The notes beneath the pieces are model-generated. The model made no database searches. It worked only from the letters and a program-made list of their open reading frames with translations, and was not told the origin of the DNA. 64,000 nucleotides of DNA from Sarcocystis neurona (Eukaryota > Apicomplexa > Conoidasida > Eucoccidiorida > Sarcocystidae): NCBI GenBank assembly GCA_000727475.1, contig KL647299.1:203309-267308 (forward strand), read 5' to 3'. The position numbers and the translations under genes were made by a program. Of the stretch, positions 21,001 to 33,400 are shown one piece after another. How positions within the stretch are numbered: the first letter of the stretch is position 1; every line of letters starts with the position of its first letter.

Positions 21001-22488
21001 GCATTGCCTCAGAAAATCGACATGCGCAAACCCGTTTTTCTTCGTGAACATTATTCGGAAACTCCGAAACAGAGGCAGTCCTGTAGGCTATTGAGGTGCG
21101 TGTAGTGCGCTGCTCTTCTTTTCGCCTGCTTCGTGTTCTGTCCCGCCTCTTCTGCCGTGCAGGAGCTAGAGATCACTCCTTTTCACCGTTCGTACGCGGA
21201 CAGTAGAGCCGTCACCAAACAACGTGTTTTTCGTGGTTCTGTATTCCATCCGCGGTGTTTTCTGAAAGTTCTATGTGATGGTAATTCTGCGTGCAGGATC
21301 TGTTCCCGAGTAGGCTGTGCGGACTCTCGCACAAGAAAAGCATGTTCACCGCGGGTTTTTCAGAAGGACGATCCTTCCACTTTCTTTTGGCTGTGTGGGC
21401 TCACTAGAGGATGACAGCTTTTCCGTTTCTTCTCGTTGCAGTTTCGCTTCTCATTCACACGTGCATCTTTTCCACCGCATCTCTCACCGCTTCGACGGAG
21501 AAAAGTGGGCTTTTTACGATCGATACAAACCCTCCACGGCCGTCACGCACACTTGTGTCGGTCCCAACAGTCTTGCAGTTTGCGTCATCTGTCGAATACA
21601 ACGACAGCATTCTCGCGAGGTCGTCTTAGCTCGTTTCGCCTGTACTGATACATTTTCGTTGCTCTTCTGGCGGGCATCTGTTGTTATCATCATCTGTGCT
21701 TCCACAAAGCTCTCGTCTTTGTCCTCACTGAGGTTCTCTTTTTAGTACCTTTCGAAGCTTTGGACAGCGCCGTCGACTGTCACCCGCTTTTCGCCATATG
21801 CTACCACTTGTCCACTCTCGGAGTTCTGAATTTCTCTTGCTTCGCTTTGAGCATCCCGTCCTCCTTCGCTGCACTTTTGACCTCACGTTCCTTGGCGATT
21901 TGCAGAAACTGGCTCTACGTGGATTCGTGTGAGACTGTCCGTTTCCTTTGCCACTTGCCCCTTCGAGTGTCCTTTCTCGTTGACGTCATTAGGCGACGGA
22001 CAACGGAGTTTGTGAAACATCGTGCTCACTGCCTGCTTTCGGGTGGACGCTGAAAACGTTCGAAACATTTTCTCCACGCTCAGGTGGGAAACTTTAAGTG
22101 TTTGCGCGACATTTCTCCTTCGATGACTTTTTCTATTTCCGTCGCAGCTTTGTGGCGTGCACTCTCGGTAAAGGGGCAGTTTCTCTCTTGCTCTCTCCGG
22201 CTGTGTAGCAAAAAGTATGTATTTTTCTTCTTGCCACCTGCATTGCGTCTTGCACTTGCTCGCGCATTATCCTACGCGGACTTTCCCTTTCTCGTGTAGT
22301 CTTTCCGCCGTTCTATTCCCTTGGCCACGTGTCGCTCCAGTCTTTGTTGAGCGGTCGTTTGTGCTACTTACTTTGCCCGCGACCTCGTCCTCTTCCCCCG
22401 TTTGGTCGGCGACCTGCGCGGTGTCCGTGTTCCTTATTCTTCAATTCTCTCCGGCGGAATTTTTTTCCCTCGACTCTGCGCCGTCACG
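21001..22488 (+). other. Upstream flank of the PheRS alpha gene
   Basis: Non-repetitive, T/C-rich sequence before the start codon at 22489. It probably contains the promoter and 5' UTR. I see no defined promoter element, and no convincing coding exon. Confidence 0.4.
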
Positions 22489-23130
22489 ATGTCTCATCCG
22501 GAACAGTTAACTCGGCCCTCTTCTGGCAAAAACACTTGGGCAGGCGCTGCACCTGCAGAGACTACCTGTATGGAGAAAAGCGCAGGTATACATACACCTG
22601 ATGTTGAGCAACCTCATGCAGCTTTAAACAAAAAAACTGCGGACGGTGGAAACAAATCTGCTGCGGTTGATTCCGTGAGGCCTCGGGCTGCTGTTACGAA
22701 TGCTTCTCTGACTCCTTCCGCTGCTCCTGCTTCGTCTGCATCTTCTTCTGTTTTAGCGCCTTCAACACAAGCAGCATCGCCTGCCACTTCAGGTTCTCGT
22801 GAGAACTGGGCTGCGCACGGCGATGGCTCTGCGGCTCCCGATGAGGAAGAGCAGATGCACCAATTTCTGTCGCTGCTGCAGGAGGAATTTCAGCACTCGC
22901 GCAGTTTGAGCACTTTGTCCCTCGCTGCTTCGCCTTGCGTTTCTTCTGTCTTCGGGAATCACGACAAGATCGTCGGACTTGTCAAGTCTCTGCAGGCAAA
23001 CGAATATCTCGTAGGAGAACAGGCAGAGCAGCTCGTCTGGACCCTAACCCCCGAAGGAGAGAAATACGCCGTCGAAGGAACTCCGGAATTTCACCTAATG
23101 CAGAGCCTCGCGCAGCCAGCTGCTGATGAC
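22489..23130 (+). CDS. FARSA: FARSA exon 1
   Basis: 214 codons from ATG, the first in-frame ATG, to donor gtaagc. Residues about 20-125 are A/S/P/T-rich low complexity. From about 130 the winged-helix domain follows: [17 protein letters not shown], then [17 protein letters not shown], as in eukaryotic PheRS alpha N-termini. Ends in phase 0. Confidence 0.93.
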
Positions 23131-24257
23131 GTAAGCTGACAAGGATCGAAGCTGTCTACGTGTCTATATCTATATCTGTATATATGTACATGTAAACATA
23201 TATAAATCTGTGTGCCTAAATATTTATGTAAAGTCCTATGCTCACGGGTGGGTGTGTAACGTGTGCACGGAAGAGCGCAGTATACGCCTGCGGGTGGTGG
23301 TGGGAAACGCTGATATATATATATATATATACGACGGTGTATGTATGTGCGCACTGGCGGCGGTGCACACACACTTGTGGGGCAGTCCAAAGAGATGTGC
23401 ATACATTTCGGTGTAACGACCTGCTGGCAAATAGAGGAAAATCCACGTTGGGATAAATAATAGAAGAAGAACGAGAGAACTGGGCCTCGCAGAGGAAACG
23501 GCAGCGTTGGCCTGTCTAACGCGAAAACTTTTGCAACGCGGTTGTGTACGTGTGGCCCCGGGGGAACGTGGAAACAACCCGTATATACGGGCTGCTGCGT
23601 ATATGGTCGCCGCTAAAGTGACCTTTTCCTGTTTTTATTTCTAGATCGCGCTCTCTGCGTCTATTGATTCCAACATCTTTGTGCGCGCATAAACATTTTC
23701 AGGCATGTGTTTAGTAATTTGAGAAGCGACAGAAATCTAGTTCTTCTACTCTTGTTCGAACTCAGTTACGCAAGGGGTACGTCAAGTACAACTTAAAAGT
23801 TGTGTCCCAGTATATGCGAGTGAGGCTGTTCCGTGTGTCGAATACGAACGTATATCTATAGAGACCGCTGCTTATCTGCGCCAACGGCATACGACATAAG
23901 AATTTATCTGTCTGTGTGTGTACAGGAATAAATACGTACTCATCTAGGCTAACAAGGTTCACTTGTTAGACATACCTATCTGTGGAATGCTCACAGCTGT
24001 AGATTTATATCTGTATCTGTGTCTGTATCTCTCTTCCTATCTATCTATGTATATATATGTATATATGTATGTATGCGCGTAGCCTTTTTTATACGAGGGT
24101 CGGTGTTTGATAACCATGCGGCACTTAGCAGTACAGAAGTTTCCCTGTGTAGCGACAGTGTGCATGCATGGGTATTGCAAAGTCAATTTCTCAGTTTGCT
24201 TCCCCCTACCGTGGATTTGTGGGTATGTCAATAATGTACGTACCTTCTCATCTATTC

Positions 24258-24295
<38 letters not shown>

Positions 24296-24873
24296 TCACA
24301 TATGCACGCATTTGTCTAGATGAGTCCTCACGTGTAGGTTGTCGTGGGAGGGTTGTCTTTGGTGTACACGTGGTAGAGGCAGGATCCTCGCGACGGAGTG
24401 TATGTACACCTGGCGGCAGTAGAGATATTGTTGAAGCCGGAGATTTTTGACTTTCGTCACCGTCTTCCGGCACAAGTCAGCGCCTGTATTTGTCTACCTC
24501 TGTGTATAAATATATCTATCACTTCCTCATGCCTGCGAGCAAAATATGGGCCTTCCAGTGTACACGTGTGGTATATAGAGATATATATGCGTAAAGTGAA
24601 GACAAGAATACGTAGTTGTATATATACATATATACACTTAGAGATTTTCCCTTTGTATGTTGAAACCTACCTACCGCTCTACTTACCACTGTACATATGC
24701 GGTATATATATATATATATGCGTGAATGGAACACAGAAGTATGCACATATGTATCTATTTAGAGGGAGAGCTTGATGTGTGTCAATTTCTACCTACCTGT
24801 CCACCTACCAATGCACATATGTAGTGTACTTATATATATATATGTATGTATGCGTGAATTGAAGCTGAGAGTG

Positions 24874-24905
<32 letters not shown>

Positions 24906-27900
24906 AGGACAGCGTCCCGCGTTTGTCGAAATCTACCCATGCGTGTCGACTCTTGTAGCATTTCTGCACGACACTATTTGTATACAAGGTGAAATCAGGC
25001 AACTTTTTCCCCGCACGGTAGTTTTGTTTTCCGGGATAGCAGTGCGCGTGCGACTGCGTGTGGGTCCACGAACGGAACGGCAGTGGAAGCTGAAAACGGG
25101 TTATGGGCGGCGTACGTGCATCGCAGAAGAGCGGTGCATCACACATGTACACTGGAAGGCCATATTTTGCTTGCCCCACGCCGTTCACCTGTCACGGCTG
25201 TTTCGAGACCTCCGTAGGGCGTCGGCGATTTTTTCCCGCGGAGTGTAGATACACGCCAGAACGCACTCTCAGTCTGCGTGTAGATTGGGGTGTACGTACA
25301 CCGTGCAGCTCTGTGATTTGTGCGCGTGCGGGGCGGGCGCTTGCTGCAGGAGGAGATCTCAGACGCGAGCAAGCTGAGGGAGCGATTTCCTGCTGGCGAT
25401 GTCGCCCTGAGCAACGCAGTGAAGAACGGCTGGATTGAAGTGGAGAAAACCAGCAGAAAAATAAAAGTCAAACAAATTCCCTCTACGGATATCGTGCGCG
25501 ACCTCCTGAAGACCTTGCAGCAGCACAACCGCCGACGCTCTTCCACTTTCACAGCGCCAGCAGGCGGAGGAGGACGGGAAGAAGCAGCGAACCGAGAGGA
25601 CGCGCTGGCAGACACAGCAGCAGCACCCCCACCACCTCGACAAAGGGAACGAGAAGACGGAGGAGGAGAAAGAGCAGAAATGGCACTGACGGAAGTGGAA
25701 GGGCTGAACGGCATGTCGCAGGAAGATGAACTCGAATCTCTGTACAAACGTGTGAAGCAGCTCGCACCGGCCTCCTCTCCTGAGAAAACGCTGCAGGTTA
25801 GCCCGTGCGTCTAACTTAAAATTCATGTAGCGGTTAAGTCGTCGCATCCCCAGCTACCTGTGTATACGTGTATACATATATATATATATATATGTATATA
25901 TGTGTACATAAATGCAGTCGTGTAGTCGTCAGTGTACGAGTGTATGTGTGTGTGTATCTGGCACGTACGTATACATGTGCTTGTTTCTGTGTGTATGTAC
26001 ACATTTAGGGGTACTGGTATAAGTGCGAGGGCGGGGGAAAGCAGCTGCATGTTTCCCGGCGGGGACGTACGTTCCGTACGCATATGTGTATTTGTGGAGT
26101 GAAATGTTCAAAGACATGTATAAGTGCATACACGTATAACTGTATCCATAAATACATATATATATATATAACTATATGTACACGCCTATGTGTATATATA
26201 TATTTATATATATATATATGTGTGTAATTCTATGTGTGAGTATGTCACTACATATGTATATATATATATATATATATATGTACACGCGTATGTGTATAAA
26301 CATATATGTATATATATATATATAATTCTATGTGTAAATATACGTGTATATAACAATACGTACAAATTTCTGTATACATCAGTCTGCAACTATATGTACA
26401 AATGTATGTATATACATATGTGCGCGTACAGATCTACGTACAAATGTGTGTGTAGATATGTACGTCACGGTGTGTACAAATCTACACGTATATATGGATG
26501 TCTGTACAAACATATGTATAAGTGTGCGCGTAGATGCATGTACGCACGAAGATGTGTATAAGTACATGTATGTACATGCTTATATATATCTACATATATG
26601 TATATGTACGTGTATGACCGTGTGCACAAAAAATGTGTGAAACGTATACGTAAGTATAGGCGTAAAGGGACGTACGTGTTTGTATAAATGAATCCTAGAG
26701 GTAAAGGGTAGTAGATACGTGTCTGTGCATAGAAGTGAGGGCACAAACGCCTACGTGTCTATACACACATATTTACGTATGTACATTTATATATATTCAT
26801 ACGTTTGTAAAAATATCCTGTTCTGCATGTATGTGTCTCCGCAACTGCTTGGAGGTATGCAGTTCACTTCACAGTCGGCCCCCCCCCTGCAGTTCCCGTT
26901 TATTTTAACCTCTGCCTGCGCGCCATAGTCTCCGCCTTTGACTTTTTTTCCGCGTATCTCCGTCGACAGTGCAAACGGATACGCGGGGGGTCACGGCTAT
27001 CACGTAGCTAACAGGACTGGGAGCCTGGTGGCTTGTCAATCAATCTTCGTGTAGATCTAAAAGTCTCTTCTCCTGGCTCTCCACGTATACATATGCATAT
27101 GTATCCCTTGTATACGTGTATGTGCACGTAGTCAGACGCACTTCACCAAGACGCGTGTGCGTCCGTGTATGTATATATACACGCATATGTGTATATGTAT
27201 ATTGCGTGCATATCTATGTACTCACCTTCTCACATGATCTACAAAGACGCATGCATATGTTTATACATATGTGTACTTCTAGTATGCGTGTATGGACACA
27301 TATTTACACACTTTCTCAAAACGCGCGCGTCCATACATGTATATATATATGTGTATGTACGTATATGCATATGTTTATTGCATGCATGTCTATGTACACA
27401 TCGTCTTACATACTGTACATAGACGCGAACACTTATAGTATATATATATGAAGGACATTCGTCCCGCGACAGCAGGATAACCACGTGTGTCTACGTCTCT
27501 TTCTCTTTGTCTGTCTGTCTCACTGTGTCGGGATGTCGTCGTCTGAAACGAGAATTTGAAGCTTTGTGTGTATGTGCGGTCGACGTGGTGAACATTTTTG
27601 CAGAATTTGAAGAGAAGGAAACTTGTGGACTCGAAGAAGGTGAAATTTCTGGTCTTTCAGAAAGGCAAGAAGTTTTCTCTGCGAACGCGCAAGCGTCTTA
27701 CGGATCTTACCGCCGATCTTCTTCAGAGCGGGGCGTGGAGGGACGCAGGTGCGAAAGCAGTTTTTCCACGCAGTTGTCTCGTCTCGTCCTCCACACACGC
27801 CTTTGTTTCTGTTGATTTGTACATCTTCACACGGATGTATGCACTTCTTTCATCGTCACGCCTGCTAGTCTCACGTCCTCCTATATGTACGTGTGGATCT

Positions 27901-30423
27901 GGACTGTTAAACATATACATGTGTCTCTCCCTATCTTTGTCAGTCTGTCTTTCTCTTTGAATGTATGTACGTGATGTGTGTGTATTTAATTTTTGTCCCT
28001 TTCTCTCGGTCTGTCTGTCTGTCTGTCATTTCGTTCCTCTCTTCTGGTATACACGTATGTCTGTGGGTGTTTTCGTTTTCTCTACGTCTGTCTCCCTCTC
28101 TTTGTTTCTCTGAATACGCATCTATATCATGTACCTGATGAGAGAGAGGTGCGTGTATAGGTATGCGTGTGAGAGAGAGTTTATTTTTTTGAATATGCGT
28201 AGTGACTCTCTTACTTTCATGCGCGCTTACCTATGTAGGCCTACTGGGACGCGCTATGATGTTTGCAGAATCTTCGGGATGTGCCCGTGTACACATATAT
28301 ACATATATACATGAGAGCCATGTAAGAGTCTGCCAGCGTGCCCGTGTATATATATATATATATACATACATACATACATGAGACGCATCTACGAGTCTGC
28401 CAGCGTCGCCCGTGTATACATATATATATATATATATACATACATACATACANNNNNNNNNNNNNNNNNNNNNNNNNNNNNNNNNNNNNNNNNNNNNNNN
28501 NNNNNNNNNNNNNNNNNNNNNNNNNNNNNNNNNNNNNNNNNNNNNNNNNNNNNNNNNNNNNNNNNNNNNNNNNNNNNNNNNNNNNNNNNNNNNNNNNNNN
28601 NNNNNNNNNNNNNNNNNNNNNNNNNNNNNNNNNNNNNNNNNNNNNNNNNNNNNNNNNNNNNNNNNNNNNNNNNNNNNNNNNNNNNNNNNNNNNNNNNNNN
28701 NNNNNNNNNNNNNNNNNNNNNNNNNNNNNNNNNNNNNNNNNNNNNNNNNNNNNNNNNNNNNNNNNNNNNNNNNNNNNNNNNNNNNNNNNNNNNNNNNNNN
28801 NNNNNNNNNNNNNNNNNNNNNNNNNNNNNNNNNNNNNNNNNNNNNNNNNNNNNNNNNNNNNNNNNNNNNNNNNNNNNNNNNNNNNNNNNNNNNNNNNNNN
28901 NNNNNNNNNNNNNNNNNGCGTGCCCGTGTATACATATATATATATATATATACATACATACATACACACATACATGAGACGCATGTACGAGTCTGCCAGG
29001 GTGCCCGGGTATGGATATATATATATATATATATATGTCCTTATTTGTTTGAAGGTCGCGCATGCCAGCGTGAGGGATACGTGCGGGTGCGTGATTCCGT
29101 GCGTCCGTGTATTTTCTACGAAGATTGAAAGACGCACGAGCAAAACCAGACGGCCATAGACTCCTCCCCTGTATACACGTATCTGTGTGCGCATATATAT
29201 ATATATATATATGTGTGCACACACAGTCTACACGTATAAATGTGTGTATACGTAGAGGTGCGTGTATGTACGTAGAGCTGCGTAGTGACCTGCTGTCAGT
29301 AAATGTGTGTCTTTTTTGTACGTGGAAACACGTGTGTATGTGTCATTCTCTTTTTGGAAGAGGAAGACGTGAGAGGAGAAGTAATCGGGCAACGCGAATG
29401 GCCCTCTCTTCTTGCAAAGGCAGGAGAAGACTGCAAAAGACAGGCAGAAGAAGAGAGTTTGTTGTTCTTGAGAGGGTTGTTTACGTGAAGCGCGTGTTGG
29501 TGGGGTACAACAGAGAAGTCGAAAGAACGGGGAAGATGCGAACAGCTTCCTGGCCGTCTTCGTTCTCGCTTTCTCTCGGATGTCAAGTCACACACATCTG
29601 ATCACGTCAAACTCGCTCGCTCTCTCTTTTTCTGAACAAACTGGGGATGCCAGTGTGTACCTTCGTATTTACGTGTACATATATATATATATATGTAGAC
29701 ATCTGTTCTCATATTTGTCGTGAACGTGCACGTGTATATATATATGTATTATATTTGTATATATCGTGTAAGTGCGCATCGAAGTTACACGTGGACATGT
29801 GTGTGTGTATAGGGGAGTATGAAGAGAACTCTTTCTGAAGAAGTGTAGATCTTTGATACGCATATACAAATCCCCACACGTGTACACACGTATGCGCGGA
29901 TGACGAAAAACGTTATTTGATGTCTGTGGGCAAAAAAGGCGTTTCTTACAAGTATCCGTTTGTGTGGATGTGTGCGGGCTTGTGTATCTACGTGTGTGCA
30001 ACCACACACAAACATAGATGTACACGTGTGCAGACATGTACATAAAGTCCTCTCAAGGAAAGCCTATAAACACATATACGTATAGCTGTACGTACACACA
30101 CACGTCTGCATATACATACAGCATTACGTATACTTTCCTACATATACATACATTTATTTACCTCTATTAACGCACACATACACATATACATATATATGTA
30201 CTAAGTTTACGTACATACACATGTGTGTAAATACATACAGGTATACGTACACATCCGTATATACATATACATATACATATATATATACACACACAAATAT
30301 AGATATAACTGCAGGTGCATATATGTACTTGTATATTATGCATACAAGTGTAGAGGTACGTATAGTCGTACGTAAAGATGCGTATACGTCCATACGTGCA
30401 GCTGTACGTGCACGCACATATAG

Positions 30424-30454
<31 letters not shown>

Positions 30455-33400
30455 GGTACAGCTGTACGTGCAAGTGTACGTGTGGACGATGAAGGCAACA
30501 CAGAGATTCAATCATATATGATATATTTTGGATTTTTTTCTGTGTTGACGTGCTGCAGAGATAAAGCCGTATAACTTCTTCTCAAGCGGAAAGAAGCAGC
30601 ACGTCGGAGGAGTCCACCCACTTACACGTGTTCTTCGACGGTTCAAAAACGTCCTTTTGAGCATGGGCTTTGAAGTAATTCTCAACAACTTTTCCCTCTT
30701 CCTTTCTGTTTTGAGTAGAAGTTAATTTTTCATCAACCGTCTGCAAATATCCTCTTCGCTGGACTTTCTTCAGACACCTTTCAGTCCGTGCACTCCCCTG
30801 TCGTCTGACGCGTGCGCCCGCGTCCGCTCTCTAGTATTATTGCGCATATCTGTGGACTTACTGTCCCTCTCTCATATATATATATATATATATGTATAGA
30901 TGGCCTTCTGTCGTTCTCTATATGTGCGACTTCCTCGTTCACGTGCGTAGATAACTCCTGGTGGATACTTGTGTAAAAGCCACATAGTATGATATGTATA
31001 TGTAGACGTAAAATACATTTAGCTACACGTGAGTATGTATATATATATTTATATGGGACTGCCTTTTACGTGGATATTTATAAATATTTCAGGAAACATT
31101 TGTAAGACGGATACATATATATATATATGCATAGTGCATGAATATGTGTGTATAATATATATTGTGTATAGTATATATATATATGTATATGCTCGTACAC
31201 AATATACGTATAGCTATATGAGGGCACACACACATTGTCTACATTTCTCTCATGTGTACATATTTGTGTGTATTTAAGGCGATATAGAAGGTGGTCACCC
31301 GCGTCTGCGTAGGAATCTTTTCGTATGACCTCTACTTCGTTTTTCACAGATTTGAACTGATCAGGCGTTCTCCAACTTCGTATCCATATCGCTATCTAAT
31401 CTATCTATCTATCTATCTCATCTATCTATCTATATATGTATGTATGTATATATATATATATGTATGAGTCATATGTATAATTCCACGTGTATATATGCAT
31501 ATACTACATGTAAGGATGTAAATATTTATAATGTCGCACCGTATGTATATATATATATATATATATGTTTATGTATCATGTCTATGGCCATGTATGTATA
31601 TATTTGTGAAGGACATGAGTATGTAAAGATATATATAATAAAAAAAGATATATAGATATATGTATATGTATAGCGACATATAGATACGTGGAAATGAAAT
31701 GTGGGCGAATGGTCGCATGCGTAGAGGTGATTTATCTGTGTGTATATAAACGTGTGTGTGTATGTCTGTCTCACACCCATGTGTTTTACGCAGATATATC
31801 TGTACTTGCATGCACATATATATATATGTGCATGTGGAGGACAGTACCGTGTGTGCATGTGTCTTGTTCGTTGGCAGTCATTTTCCTTGGTAACAAATGT
31901 TTTCGCTTTTTCGGTTTTTTTAATGGCGAAAGTGCGCACACACACACAGGCTTCTCTGCATATGCGTGTATATATATATATTTATATATATATATAGGCA
32001 CGTGTCATGGTATCGCTGTCGTTAGATATGTCTGTGCGTCGCCAAGTCGTTTTTTTTTGTTTTGTTTTTTTTAGGAAATGGAAACTGACCAATATGTGGA
32101 GTCGTCCTTCTGGTGTTTCGACGCACTGTTCATGCCGCAGCAGCACCCCGCGCGCGACGTGCAGGACACGTTCTTTCTTTCGGTGAGAGAAAATGAGAGG
32201 GGACCTCCCCCGTCCTTACCTGCAGATATGCATTTTTTTTCTCGTCTCTCTGTCTCTCTGTGTCGCTCTTTTTATATCTCTTTTTCGCTTCTTCTATGCC
32301 TTCCTCTCGACTTCTTTTCCTCACTCACGTGGCTTTTCGTCCTCTTCCTGTCCCTACGAGGAGTGCCAGTGTACGCCTGTAAACGACGCGTGTTTCTTGT
32401 AGACGGACCTGTTTTTCTCTCTTTCTCTCTCTCTTTCTGCAGTGGGAAAGAAGAGGTGTCCGCCAACGAACACGTGTTCTCCCGTCATTAGCTCGGGGGG
32501 GATGAAGAAAAGTGTCTTGCTGTTACGAAGCAGAATATCTCCGCAGACAGACACGCACCTGGACAGAGAAAAAGAGCCAAAGAAAAGAGAGGCGAACAGG
32601 GGAGAAAGGAAAAAAGACCAGACTGCCCTTCGGGGAAGAAGATAGAGACAAAAAAAAAGACACGAAAGAAAAGAAGACTTTTCACCAGTAGGGATAACAT
32701 CGTACGTATTCCACATATATATATATATATGACTTCGTACGTATTCCATATATGTATATATATATATATTGTACTTATTTAAATGTGCATTCGTTAAACT
32801 ATGTGTATGTGTAAGCTTATATATATATATCTGCGTACGTGTATGTGTATACACATATGTATATATATTTATATATGTATATATGTACATGTATGGATGT
32901 GTACGTCCAGTTTGACCTTGGTGTGGAAAAAACGTGTGTGTGCACCGGTTCATACAGAGAAAGGAGCAGAGTTCGAAAGTAGAGAAGTTTGTGTAGAATG
33001 AGGCGGGGGTGTTCGCAGGGCTGTGTGGCAATTTTAGTCTCTCCTTTATATCGTTTTTCCCGTATCGTGCATGTGTCCCTCGGTCGGTGTGTGTAAGTAC
33101 GCGTAGATGGCTACAACGTGAGATCTAGATGCAAGTGTGTCATACGTAGAACAAGGGAAACACAAAGAAGAAAGAAAAAAGAAAGACATTTCTGCCACTG
33201 TTGCGTGGGCGGTCACAGAGGGATATAGAATCCGGCCTCGAAGAAAATTTTTTCGTTCCTCTACAACAATCTCGGAGATCAAACAGACGTCCGTCACACA
33301 CATCGACGACCAGAAGCTACAGAGCCTGCAAATCCTTCTCCCTTCTCGCTCTTTCTCTCTCCCATCAAATGCATATATACACATATACGTATATATTCGT

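Noticed and set aside
28310..29020. Regularly spaced repeats resembling a CRISPR array
   Set aside because: Contiguous tandem minisatellite with no unique spacers, in a eukaryotic intron.
28231..29224. Open frames on both strands spanning about 28.2-29.2 kb
   Set aside because: They cross the 465-N assembly gap and TA/TACA repeats.
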